The position numbers were made by a program, and so were the translations under genes. From Streptococcus iniae (GTDB lineage Bacteria; Bacillota; Bacilli; Lactobacillales; Streptococcaceae): a stretch of DNA of 64,000 bases. The notes under the pieces were generated by a model. The model did no database searches and was not told the origin of the DNA. It worked only from the letters and a program-made list of their open reading frames with translations. Positions 56,184 to 64,000 of this stretch are shown here, piece after piece; position 1 is the first letter of the stretch, and each line of letters starts with the position of its first letter. The DNA is taken from contig NZ_CP132230.1 of the NCBI RefSeq assembly GCF_030732225.1, positions 1,144,001 to 1,208,000 of the forward strand, given 5' to 3'.

Positions 56184-57420
56184 AGCGCAAAGCCTCAATC
56201 GGATCAAGTTTGCTTGCTTTGTTAGCAGGCAACATCCCAAAAATAATACCAATTGATGCTGAGAAAATAATAGCAATTGCTGCAACATCCATTGAAACAG
56301 TAGCATTCTTCAGCTTCATAGCCTCACCCAGTACACCAACTGAACTGTAAGCAATTCCCAAACCTGCTAAGCCACCTAAGATAGTTAAAACAATAGATTC
56401 AATTAAGAATTGTGTTAATATTTTCAAACGAGTTGCTCCAAGAGCTTTTCGTAACCCAATCTCCCGAGTTCTTTCTGTAACAGATACAAGCATAATATTC
56501 ATAACACCAATCCCACCAACTAAAAGCGAAATTCCAGCAATTGAACCAATAACACCTGTCATAATACCGAATTGCTGTTCTACTTCTTTGATAACAGCAC
56601 TGTTGTCTGGAATAGCATACTTGCCACCTTTTACGTTTGTTTGGTTCGTTAACATTTCAGCTGCTTGTTCGCCAAGTTTAATACTTTCTTTTATATCATT
56701 GACATGGATGAACATTGAGCCAACATCGTTGACATGGAATTCTGAAGCGACTTGGGTATTAGCCATAACTGAGCCACCTGATGATGGTCCCATCATTGTG
56801 AAGCTTGGGGCATCTGTTTTATAAACACCAACAACTAAATAATCTTTCCCTGCAAGACTGACCACTTTATTAAGAGCATCTTGATAATTCCCTTTGCCAA
56901 ATAGTTCATTCGAAAGGTCTGTATCTAGTAAGATAATACGAGAAAAATTTTCATAGTCATTGTCATTAAGTGTACGTCCTGCAACAATGTCATATTTTTT
57001 TACTTTGAAATAATTTTTGCTGACACCTGTTATAGAAGAACTTTTAACTTTTTTCTTCTCAAAAGAAATATCTGCCGATGCTGAGTTAGTGAAATAGTAT
57101 GAATCAATTCCTTTAATTTCTTTGACAATCTCTTCAAACCACTCACGTTTAATATCTTTAGTATTACTTTTAATATCTTTAGTATTACTTTTAATATCTA
57201 AACTTGCATAGGGATCATTCTCATCTTTTTTAGCCTTAAAATAAATCTGTACTTCTTTATTTTTTGTTGAAAATGAGTTGGTAACACTTGTCTTCATTGC
57301 ATTTCCCAATCCCATAATGATAACAACTGCTGCAACCCCAATAATAATTCCTAGCATGGTCAAAATCGACCTCATCTTATGTCCCCAGATTGAACTAAGG
57401 GCAAATTTCCAATTTTCCAT
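56176..57420 (-). CDS. MacB-type ABC exporter permease
   Basis: The 414-residue protein has the MacB layout: one membrane segment near 20-40, a large outside domain, and three membrane segments at the C-terminal end (FtsX-like: SIAGISLLVGGIGVMNIMLVSVTERTREIGLRKALGA). A 21-bp tandem repeat in its extracellular domain encodes DIKSNTK twice plus a partial copy. With the ATPase and the adaptor upstream it forms a tripartite-like exporter for peptides or antimicrobial compounds. It overlaps the DedA-family gene. Confidence 0.88.
   Translation of the reverse strand: MENWKFALSSIWGHKMRSILTMLGIIIGVAAVVIIMGLGNAMKTSVTNSFSTKNKEVQIYFKAKKDENDPYASLDIKSNTKDIKSNTKDIKREWFEEIVKEIKGIDSYYFTNSASADISFEKKKVKSSSITGVSKNYFKVKKYDIVAGRTLNDNDYENFSRIILLDTDLSNELFGKGNYQDALNKVVSLAGKDYLVVGVYKTDAPSFTMMGPSSGGSVMANTQVASEFHVNDVGSMFIHVNDIKESIKLGEQAAEMLTNQTNVKGGKYAIPDNSAVIKEVEQQFGIMTGVIGSIAGISLLVGGIGVMNIMLVSVTERTREIGLRKALGATRLKILTQFLIESIVLTILGGLAGLGIAYSSVGVLGEAMKLKNATVSMDVAAIAIIFSASIGIIFGMLPANKASKLDPIEALRYE
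57148..57199 (-). repeat. 21-bp tandem repeat inside the permease gene
   Basis: Two perfect copies of a 21-bp unit (57148-57168, 57169-57189) are followed by a 10-bp partial copy. The unit keeps the reading frame and encodes seven residues, DIKSNTK, repeated. Copy number can change by slippage without breaking the gene. Confidence 0.9.
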
Positions 57421-57431
57421 TTGTTTCCTCC

Positions 57432-58145
57432 TTAGTCAACTATTCGAACACTATCTGTCGTATCCATTGTTATTTCTCCGTCACGGATAACAATCTTACG
57501 CGTTGCATAATCAGCGATTTCTGGTTCATGGGTAACCATAATTATTGTTTTACCTTCTTTATTAAGGTTAGATAAAAGTTGCATAATTTGCTCACCAGTA
57601 TGGGTATCTAATGCTCCTGTTGGTTCATCAGCCAAAATAATTGATGGATTATTGACCAAAGCTCTAGCAATGGCCACCCTTTGTTTTTGGCCACCTGATA
57701 ACTCTGATGGCAAATGCTTCATGCGAGTTTCCAATTCCACTTTTTGGAGAAACTGTTTTGCTAATTCTTTTCGTTTAGAAACTCCAATTCCAGCATAAAT
57801 CAAAGGCAACTCAACATTTTGTAACGCATTTAATTTTGATAATAAGAAGAACTGTTGGAAAACAAAGCCAATTTCTTCATTTCTTACTTGTGCTAATTTC
57901 TTGTCATTTAATTGCTCAACTTCGGTACCACTAAGAGAATAGTCACCACTACTTGGTCTATCGAGTAAACCGATGATATTCATTAGAGTAGATTTCCCCG
58001 AACCAGAAGGGCCCATAATAGCAAGAAATTCTCCTTCATAAACTGTCAAGTCAATGCCTTTAAGTACTTGAAGTTCTTGTTCTCCATTCTTATACGACTT
58101 AACAATGTTTCTTAAATTGATGATTTCTTTATCTGTATTTGACAC
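57432..58145 (-). CDS. MacB-type ABC exporter ATPase
   Basis: The 237-residue ATPase has Walker A GPSGSGKST, Q-loop FQQFFLL, signature LSGGQKQR and Walker B IILADEPTGALD, as in LolD/MacB-type ATPases. It lies 11 bases upstream of the permease and 18 bases after the adaptor gene, in one operon. Confidence 0.92.
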   Translation of the reverse strand: MSNTDKEIINLRNIVKSYKNGEQELQVLKGIDLTVYEGEFLAIMGPSGSGKSTLMNIIGLLDRPSSGDYSLSGTEVEQLNDKKLAQVRNEEIGFVFQQFFLLSKLNALQNVELPLIYAGIGVSKRKELAKQFLQKVELETRMKHLPSELSGGQKQRVAIARALVNNPSIILADEPTGALDTHTGEQIMQLLSNLNKEGKTIIMVTHEPEIADYATRKIVIRDGEITMDTTDSVRIVD

Positions 58146-58163
58146 TATTGCCTCACCTCTGTT

Positions 58164-59408
58164 TTATCTTTTAGCATCTTTCTTTGCTTTTGTATCTGCA
58201 GAAGTTACACCTTCTAGTTTTTTGCCATCTGTAAATGATTTATCTGGGTTAGAAATAACTATTTGACCGACCTTAAGCCCACTAATAACCTCTTGGTTTT
58301 TAGCATCTGCACTTCCAACAGTAACTTCAGTTTTTGATACTTTGGCAGTTGAGTCGTTATAAGTCCACACATAATTCTTTTTCCCCTCTTTAACAACTGA
58401 CGTTACAGGGATTAGAAGATGTTTGCCTTCATTAATGACTTCAACAGAAACACTAAACCCTTGTTTTAAATCATCCAATGGGCTTGTGATATCAGCTTTA
58501 TAATCATAGGAAGCTGAGCTTGATCCACCAGAAGATGCTTGGCTTTGATCACCTGCAGGCGCTGATCCTTCTTTGGGATAGTTAGAAATGTATGAAATTT
58601 TACCAGCCCACTCTTTGTCTGGATGTACTTTTGATTTAATTTTAATTGGTTGCTCTGCTTTTACCGTCGCTAAATCAAATTCAGTTAATGAACCTTTAAC
58701 TTGTAGCTGACCTTCTGATGTCACATGTACTAAAGTTTGACTGGTTTTTGATGATGGATCAATATCATTATTAACCTCTACAACTGTCCCATCAACACTG
58801 CTAACAATAACTGTTTCATTCAATGTTTGCTGCGCTTTATTCACTTCTGATTGCGCATCAGCATAAGCATCATTCAAATCTTGCAATTGTTGTTTGTAGC
58901 CAGCATTTTGTTGTTGTGTTGGGTGTACAGTGGTTGATGTCGTTTTGCCAGTTTCTTCATCCGTACTTGTCTCAGTTGTTGCCATCGGCACACCGTAAGT
59001 CTTAAGATAATTAATTTGACGTCCAACTTTATTCAAATTTCTCACAGCTGTATCATAAGCTGCTTGTGGTGCTGTCGTATTGTATTGAACAAGTTGCTGA
59101 CCTTTTGTAACTTTATCACCAACTTTAACCGTTACTGAAGCATTCGTTCCTTTGCTTTGATCAAAGTATACATATTCTTCTGACAAAGCCTTGACTGTTC
59201 CAGATAATAAGGTTGAAGATGAAATCGTTCCTTCTGTAACATTTACTGCAGCGTAAGGTTCTTTGGCACTCATTTCTTTCATGCTTTGTTTTTCTTGATA
59301 CCAAAGGACACCACCAATAAGCACAACGCTACCAACAGCAAGTCCTGCAATAATATTTTTTGTTTTTTTAGTCATTTTCCCACTTTTTATTTTCTTCACT
59401 CTAGACAT
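58164..59408 (-). CDS. MacA/HlyD-type periplasmic adaptor (membrane fusion) protein
   Basis: The 414-residue protein starts at ATG 59406-59408, after TAGGAGAACTATA. It has a basic start, one membrane segment (about 19-36), a biotinyl-lipoyl-like half (VKVGDKVTKGQQLVQY), a Gln-rich coiled-coil hairpin (about 105-200) and beta-barrel domains (IVSSVDGTVVEVN). In Gram-positives such adaptors sit outside the membrane and work with MacB-type permeases. First gene of the adaptor-ATPase-permease-DedA operon. Confidence 0.9.
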   Translation of the reverse strand: MSRVKKIKSGKMTKKTKNIIAGLAVGSVVLIGGVLWYQEKQSMKEMSAKEPYAAVNVTEGTISSSTLLSGTVKALSEEYVYFDQSKGTNASVTVKVGDKVTKGQQLVQYNTTAPQAAYDTAVRNLNKVGRQINYLKTYGVPMATTETSTDEETGKTTSTTVHPTQQQNAGYKQQLQDLNDAYADAQSEVNKAQQTLNETVIVSSVDGTVVEVNNDIDPSSKTSQTLVHVTSEGQLQVKGSLTEFDLATVKAEQPIKIKSKVHPDKEWAGKISYISNYPKEGSAPAGDQSQASSGGSSSASYDYKADITSPLDDLKQGFSVSVEVINEGKHLLIPVTSVVKEGKKNYVWTYNDSTAKVSKTEVTVGSADAKNQEVISGLKVGQIVISNPDKSFTDGKKLEGVTSADTKAKKDAKR

Positions 59409-59446
59409 TATAGTTCTCCTATTTTTTGTATTATTTCCATAAGACA

Positions 59447-59475
59447 AGTATATGACCTTTTGAAAAAAATGTCAA
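59447..59475 (-). promoter_or_regulatory. promoter of the MacAB-DedA operon
   Basis: The minus strand has -35 TTGACA (59470-59475), a 17-base spacer and -10 TATACT (59447-59452), 39 bases before the adaptor start. Confidence 0.85.
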
Positions 59476-59577
59476 GAATTTAATGAGTCTTTTTTAATAT
59501 TTCAGATATATTTCTTGCTTATGTAGTCATTATTATAGCAAGATTTCATAAGTCACATCTTACACTTTTGTAATAAT

Positions 59578-59606
59578 TGAAAAAATCATTCCTAAGAATG
59601 ATTTTT
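59578..59606. terminator. terminator of pyrR-pyrP
   Basis: An AAAAATCATTC/GAATGATTTTT stem with a four-base loop has T-rich sequence on both sides, downstream of the pyrP stop on the minus strand. Confidence 0.75.
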
Positions 59607-59674
59607 CGTCTTTTTTAATCAGCCCAACTGACTTTTACCAATTACCTATGATTTTTTTAAAGCTGGTTTAGTAA

Positions 59675-60934
59675 TTAATCTTCAGGTAAAATTTGATATA
59701 AAATAATTCCTAAGAGTGTGGAGAATGCTACTCCTGAAATTTGCAAGCCTTTAATTTGAAGCATTAACCCTCCAATACCAGATACCATAATCACACTGGC
59801 AATCAGAAGATTCTTTTTACGATCCATGTCAACTTTAGATTCAATAAGAATTTTGAGGCCACTTGAAGCAATGACACCAAAGAGTGCAATCGAGATACCT
59901 CCAATAACTGGTGACGGAATTGATTGAATGATGGCTGAGATTTTTCCTACAAAGCTCAAGAAGGAAGCAATAACTGCGGCTCCAGCAATAACATAAACCG
60001 AGAAAATTTTATTAAGTGCCATTACTCCAATATTTTCACCGTATGATGTTACTGGAGGTGCACCTAAGAAGCCGGCAATGACTTGTGCAAGACCATCACC
60101 TGTCAAGGTTCTCTCAAGTCCTGGATCCTTGAAATAATCTCTTTGTGTTAAGCTGTTTAACACCATAACATGCCCAAAATGTTCTGTCATTGTAACAAAT
60201 GCAATTGGAGCCATTGTCAAAATAGCACTTGGGTAAAATTTAAAAGCATAAGTTAAGAATGGGATTTCAACAGATGGTATGCTAAACCATTTAGCTTGTG
60301 CAACCGGAGCAAAATTAATAATTTCTTGTCCCGTTACAAGACCTACTATTAAAGTAAATCCATAACCTATTAAAAGTCCTAATAATATTGGAATGATTAC
60401 AATGATACCTTTACCATAGATATTAAAGAAAATAACAGCTAGTAGGGTTACCATTCCAATAAGTAGATAAGTTAAATTGTAATTGCCATCTTTAAGCATC
60501 ACATCGCCAACTGCTGTTGAAGCTAAACTCAATCCAATAACCATAACAATCGGACCTACTACCACTGGGGGTAATATTTTATCAATCCAGTCATTTCCAA
60601 TCATTTTGACAACTAAAGCAACTATCAAGTATACAAAGCCTCCCGTAATGGCACCTTGTGCAACAGCGCCAATACCATCCGTTTTCATAAGCATTTGCAT
60701 GGCTGCAATGTAAGCAAAACTTGAGCCCATATAAGCTGGGATTTTGAATTTTGTTACTGATAGGTGAGCAAGCGTTCCTAAACCACTCGAGAGCAGTGCT
60801 ACAGCTGGATCAATTCCAACAAGAATCGGAACGAGTACTGTTGCTCCAAACATTGCAAATAAGTGTTGAAAGGATAAGCCAAATAGCAGACCAGCTTTAG
60901 GAATATCTTCTACGTCGTAAATAACATCTTTCAT
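59675..60934 (-). CDS. pyrP: uracil permease
   Basis: The 419-residue NCS2-family symporter has about 12-14 membrane segments, with the family motifs FGATVLVPILVGIDPAVALLSSGLGTL and GAPPVTSYGENIGVMALNK (the substrate-site GENIG region). Uracil is the expected substrate because it follows pyrR with a 14-base gap in a pyrimidine-regulated operon. Confidence 0.93.
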   Translation of the reverse strand: MKDVIYDVEDIPKAGLLFGLSFQHLFAMFGATVLVPILVGIDPAVALLSSGLGTLAHLSVTKFKIPAYMGSSFAYIAAMQMLMKTDGIGAVAQGAITGGFVYLIVALVVKMIGNDWIDKILPPVVVGPIVMVIGLSLASTAVGDVMLKDGNYNLTYLLIGMVTLLAVIFFNIYGKGIIVIIPILLGLLIGYGFTLIVGLVTGQEIINFAPVAQAKWFSIPSVEIPFLTYAFKFYPSAILTMAPIAFVTMTEHFGHVMVLNSLTQRDYFKDPGLERTLTGDGLAQVIAGFLGAPPVTSYGENIGVMALNKIFSVYVIAGAAVIASFLSFVGKISAIIQSIPSPVIGGISIALFGVIASSGLKILIESKVDMDRKKNLLIASVIMVSGIGGLMLQIKGLQISGVAFSTLLGIILYQILPED

Positions 60935-60948
60935 AACTAACCTCTTTC

Positions 60949-61588
<640 letters not shown>

Positions 61589-61615
61589 GTTTTAAAGGAA
61601 TATCAAATTTAAAAT

Positions 61616-61644
61616 AGTATAACAAAAAATCAAGATGAACACAA
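61616..61644 (-). promoter_or_regulatory. promoter of pyrR-pyrP
   Basis: The minus strand has -35 TTGTGT (61639-61644), a 17-base spacer and extended -10 TGTTATACT (hexamer 61616-61621). Confidence 0.7.
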
Positions 61645-61673
61645 GACTTTTTCAAAACTTTTTTTATAATCAA

Positions 61674-62573
61674 TTACTGGCAATTGCTTTTTCTTAATTT
61701 TTCAAGCGTTTCTTGAAAAATTTGAGGCGGTTCTGCTTGAAAAGTCATTGTTTCTCCGGTTCTTGGATGGGTCAATCCTAAGGTTTGCGCATGTAAAAAC
61801 TGACCATTTCCAGCTAATGTTTTACGTGGACCGTAGGTCAAATCTCCTGCAACAGGATGGCCAATATAAGCCATATGAACACGGATTTGATGCGTACGAC
61901 CTGTTTCCAAAGTTAATTCTACAAGTGTATAATCTCCAAAACGTTCTAAGACATTAAAGCGAGTAATGGCTTCTTTGCCATTAGCGATAACCGCTTGTTT
62001 TTTACCGTCTTTGTCACTACGACCAATCGGTGCTTCGATCATACCACGATCATTTGGAAGATTTCCATGAACAATGGCAAGGTATTTGCGCAAGGATTTC
62101 TTAGCTTTTAATTCATCAGCTAAAACACGATGCGCCTCATCATTTTTAGCAACCATTAATAAGCCCGAGGTGTCTTTATCAATACGATGAACGATACCTG
62201 GTCTAACAACTCCATTAATGGTTGAGAGGTCTTTAATGTGATACATCAATGCATTAACTAAAGTTCCTTGAGTATGGCCAGCTGAAGGATGAACTACCAT
62301 TCCTTGAGCCTTATTAACAATAACAATGGCATCATCTTGGTAAATAATATCAATCGGAAGATTTTCTGCTTGATAATCTAATACTTCTTCTTCGGGAAGT
62401 TGATAATCAATTTCATCACCTGTTTTGACTTGATATTTTGCTTTACTTGGTAGACCATTGACTAAGACAAGGCCCTTTTTTATTTCATCATTAGCCTGAC
62501 TTCTAGACAGTTCTGTCAAGTCTGCCAGTGCTTTGTCTAGGCGACTACCAGACTCTTTTATAACTAATTTCAT
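61674..62573 (-). CDS. RluD-type 23S rRNA pseudouridine synthase
   Basis: The 299-residue protein has an N-terminal S4 RNA-binding domain (SRLDKALADLTELSRSQANDEIKKGLVLVNG) and a RluA-family catalytic domain with the active Asp in HRIDKDTSGLL and a C-terminal ETGRTHQIRVHMAYIGHP motif. It isomerises uridine in rRNA, probably in 23S helix 69. It follows lspA with no gap, so they share an operon. Confidence 0.93.
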   Translation of the reverse strand: MKLVIKESGSRLDKALADLTELSRSQANDEIKKGLVLVNGLPSKAKYQVKTGDEIDYQLPEEEVLDYQAENLPIDIIYQDDAIVIVNKAQGMVVHPSAGHTQGTLVNALMYHIKDLSTINGVVRPGIVHRIDKDTSGLLMVAKNDEAHRVLADELKAKKSLRKYLAIVHGNLPNDRGMIEAPIGRSDKDGKKQAVIANGKEAITRFNVLERFGDYTLVELTLETGRTHQIRVHMAYIGHPVAGDLTYGPRKTLAGNGQFLHAQTLGLTHPRTGETMTFQAEPPQIFQETLEKLRKSNCQ

Positions 62574-63020
62574 TTAATCTTCCTTCCATAGAATTACCAT
62601 TAAGAGAAAAACACCTACACATAAATAGGAATCTGCAACGTTAAAAATAGCAAAATCGATAACATCTAAATGAACCATATCAACCACATATCCCAAAGTG
62701 AGTCGGTCACTAAAATTACCAATAGCTCCTGAAATAATCAGAAATAGGGCTAATTCTTTCCAAAAATGCATCTGTTTATTGGTGATATAATAGTAGACAG
62801 CAAAGCTAAGTACCGCTATTGTGATCACTGTGAAAAACCATTGTTGATCTTGTAGAATCGAAAAAGCTGCACCTTTATTTTGCAAATAAGTAAGACTAAC
62901 AAAACCTGGAATAAACGGTTTTATCTCACCTAAAGAAATAGTTGAGACTGTCCACCATTTGCTCAGTTGATCCAGTGCTACTAGTACAACACTCCAAAGT
63001 AGTAGTTTTATCCATTTCAT
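62574..63020 (-). CDS. lspA: lipoprotein signal peptidase (signal peptidase II)
   Basis: The 148-residue protein has four membrane segments and the two catalytic Asp of the family, Asp114 in GYVVDMVHL and Asp130 in FNVADSYL, plus NKGAAFSIL. It removes signal peptides from diacylglyceryl-modified prolipoproteins. It overlaps the LysR gene by four bases. Confidence 0.95.
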   Translation of the reverse strand: MKWIKLLLWSVVLVALDQLSKWWTVSTISLGEIKPFIPGFVSLTYLQNKGAAFSILQDQQWFFTVITIAVLSFAVYYYITNKQMHFWKELALFLIISGAIGNFSDRLTLGYVVDMVHLDVIDFAIFNVADSYLCVGVFLLMVILWKED

Positions 63021-63931
63021 ATGTCTGTTCTCTTAAACCTTTCAAAGTATTCTTTCAATAACTGAATAAAAGTCACCGCTGCAGTACTTAACTCTTTGTC
63101 TTTTCGTTTAACATAAACCATCTTATTTTCAAGATGCTTTTCTAAAGGAATGACCTTTATCCCATTAACACTACCTTGATCCAGTAAACCAGATCCAGTT
63201 GCAAAGGCTTCTGTTCTCTCCAATAAACCATTGAGGGTCGCTCTATCTGTCACATTATAAACCAAGCCTGTTTCGTTTGTATTAACAAAATTTTCAGAAT
63301 AATACAGGTATTCATCTTTTTCTTGGGTAAATTTAACAACTGGGTATCCATCTATATCTTCAATGGACAGAGATTTTCTATCTGCAAGAGGGTGATTTTG
63401 CCCTAAATAAATATGTGTTTGAAAGGCAACTAAGTCAAAAAATTCTAAATTCAATTTGTCCATCCTTTGAAAAAGCCCCTTTCGGTTCTGAGAATTGAGA
63501 TAAATAATTCCAATTTCACTATTACCTTGAGCAACTTCATCTAAAATTTGAATAGTTGTTGTTTCAAAGACGCGAAGTGACTGATAATTTTTATTAATCT
63601 CAGAGAATCTGGCCATAATAGGTGGCAAAAAATCATAATGCTGACTAGCAATTGAAAATTCATTTTGATCAAAATCAGATTGCGAAAAATGCTTTTCAAA
63701 TGAGTCAAAACACTTAACTACTTCTAATGCCTTTTCATAAAAAAGAAGGCCTTGATTGGTTAAAACCGTTCCAGTTGTTGTACGGTTAAAAATTTGAAAG
63801 CCTAATTCATTTTCCAAATCTTTTATGGACACTGATAAACTCGGCTGACTTACATATAATTTATTGGCAGCTTCACGGAACGTTCCATTATTTGCAATAG
63901 CAACAACATAACGTAATTGTTGAATATTCAT
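63017..63931 (-). CDS. LysR-family transcriptional regulator (MtaR/CpsY-like)
   Basis: The 304-residue protein starts [20 protein letters not shown] at ATG 63929-63931, after AAGGG, and not at the in-frame codon upstream. The N-terminal LysR helix-turn-helix ([31 protein letters not shown]) is followed by an effector domain. The N-terminus closely resembles streptococcal MtaR/CpsY, which control methionine uptake and surface properties; assignment to that group is inference. An extended -10 TGGTATAAT is at 63960-63968. Four-base overlap with lspA. Confidence 0.85.
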   Translation of the reverse strand: MNIQQLRYVVAIANNGTFREAANKLYVSQPSLSVSIKDLENELGFQIFNRTTTGTVLTNQGLLFYEKALEVVKCFDSFEKHFSQSDFDQNEFSIASQHYDFLPPIMARFSEINKNYQSLRVFETTTIQILDEVAQGNSEIGIIYLNSQNRKGLFQRMDKLNLEFFDLVAFQTHIYLGQNHPLADRKSLSIEDIDGYPVVKFTQEKDEYLYYSENFVNTNETGLVYNVTDRATLNGLLERTEAFATGSGLLDQGSVNGIKVIPLEKHLENKMVYVKRKDKELSTAAVTFIQLLKEYFERFKRTDI

Positions 63932-64000
63932 CCTAATTTCCCTTATATTAATAAGCACTATTATACCACAAAGTCCAGTGATAAAAAATTATTGTTCTTG

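Overview
The window is a low-GC Firmicute chromosome, most likely a pyogenic-group Streptococcus. The evidence is a complete mevalonate pathway, LPXTG surface proteins, tandem small GH73 muramidases, the rplJL, dfr-clpX-ysxC, rimM-trmD and pyrR-pyrP blocks, and extended -10 promoters. The species cannot be fixed from this sequence alone. Almost all genes lie on the minus strand. The exceptions are a polysaccharide deacetylase, an IS256-type transposase, mvaS-mvaA, a cell-wall 5'-nucleotidase and one IS200-type tnpA.

Layout: 1-5164 carries hom-thrB followed by a folate run (folC, folE, folP, folB; folB is cut by the window edge). 5349-6269 is the deacetylase. 6439-13573 is an insertion-sequence landing zone that encloses the rplJ-rplL operon: IS256 family, then an IS200-type element with an IS3-family element nested in its tnpA, then rplL/rplJ with intact terminator, leader and promoter, then an IS30-family element and an IS861-like IS3-family element. 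13591-17890 is a membrane protein gene, ysxC, clpX, a small membrane ORF, folA and thyA. 18086-24341 holds all the mevalonate genes, in two convergent operons. 24472-36060 contains two heterodimeric ABC exporters, the nucleotidase, a degenerate deformylase and gdhA. 36162-41746 is one tightly packed operon (DUF1149, degV, dapB, cca, an ABC-F gene, a GNAT gene). 41819-44631 has a hypothetical gene, a second IS200-type element and two GH73 muramidases. 44720-48450 is fruRKA. 48452-52827 has panE, an orphan EIIC, a flavoprotein reductase, trmD and rimM. 53082-55304 has an LPXTG protein, khpA and rpsP. 55575-59408 is a MacAB-type exporter joined to a DedA-family gene. 59675-63931 is pyrR-pyrP, an RluD-type synthase, lspA and a LysR regulator.

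The most informative regulatory signals are these. A 23-codon leader peptide and terminator stand in front of the first ABC exporter, with a competing antiterminator pairing. Two AdcR-type zinc operators lie on the LPXTG gene at 53082. A PyrR RNA-binding site and terminator precede pyrR, and an L10-type leader precedes rplJ. fruR has an operator/cre array but no canonical start codon where its family starts. One gene looks leaderless. The insertion sequences can be read as a history: two 3-bp target duplications and one interrupted terminator can be reconstructed exactly. No CRISPR array, tRNA or rRNA was seen.
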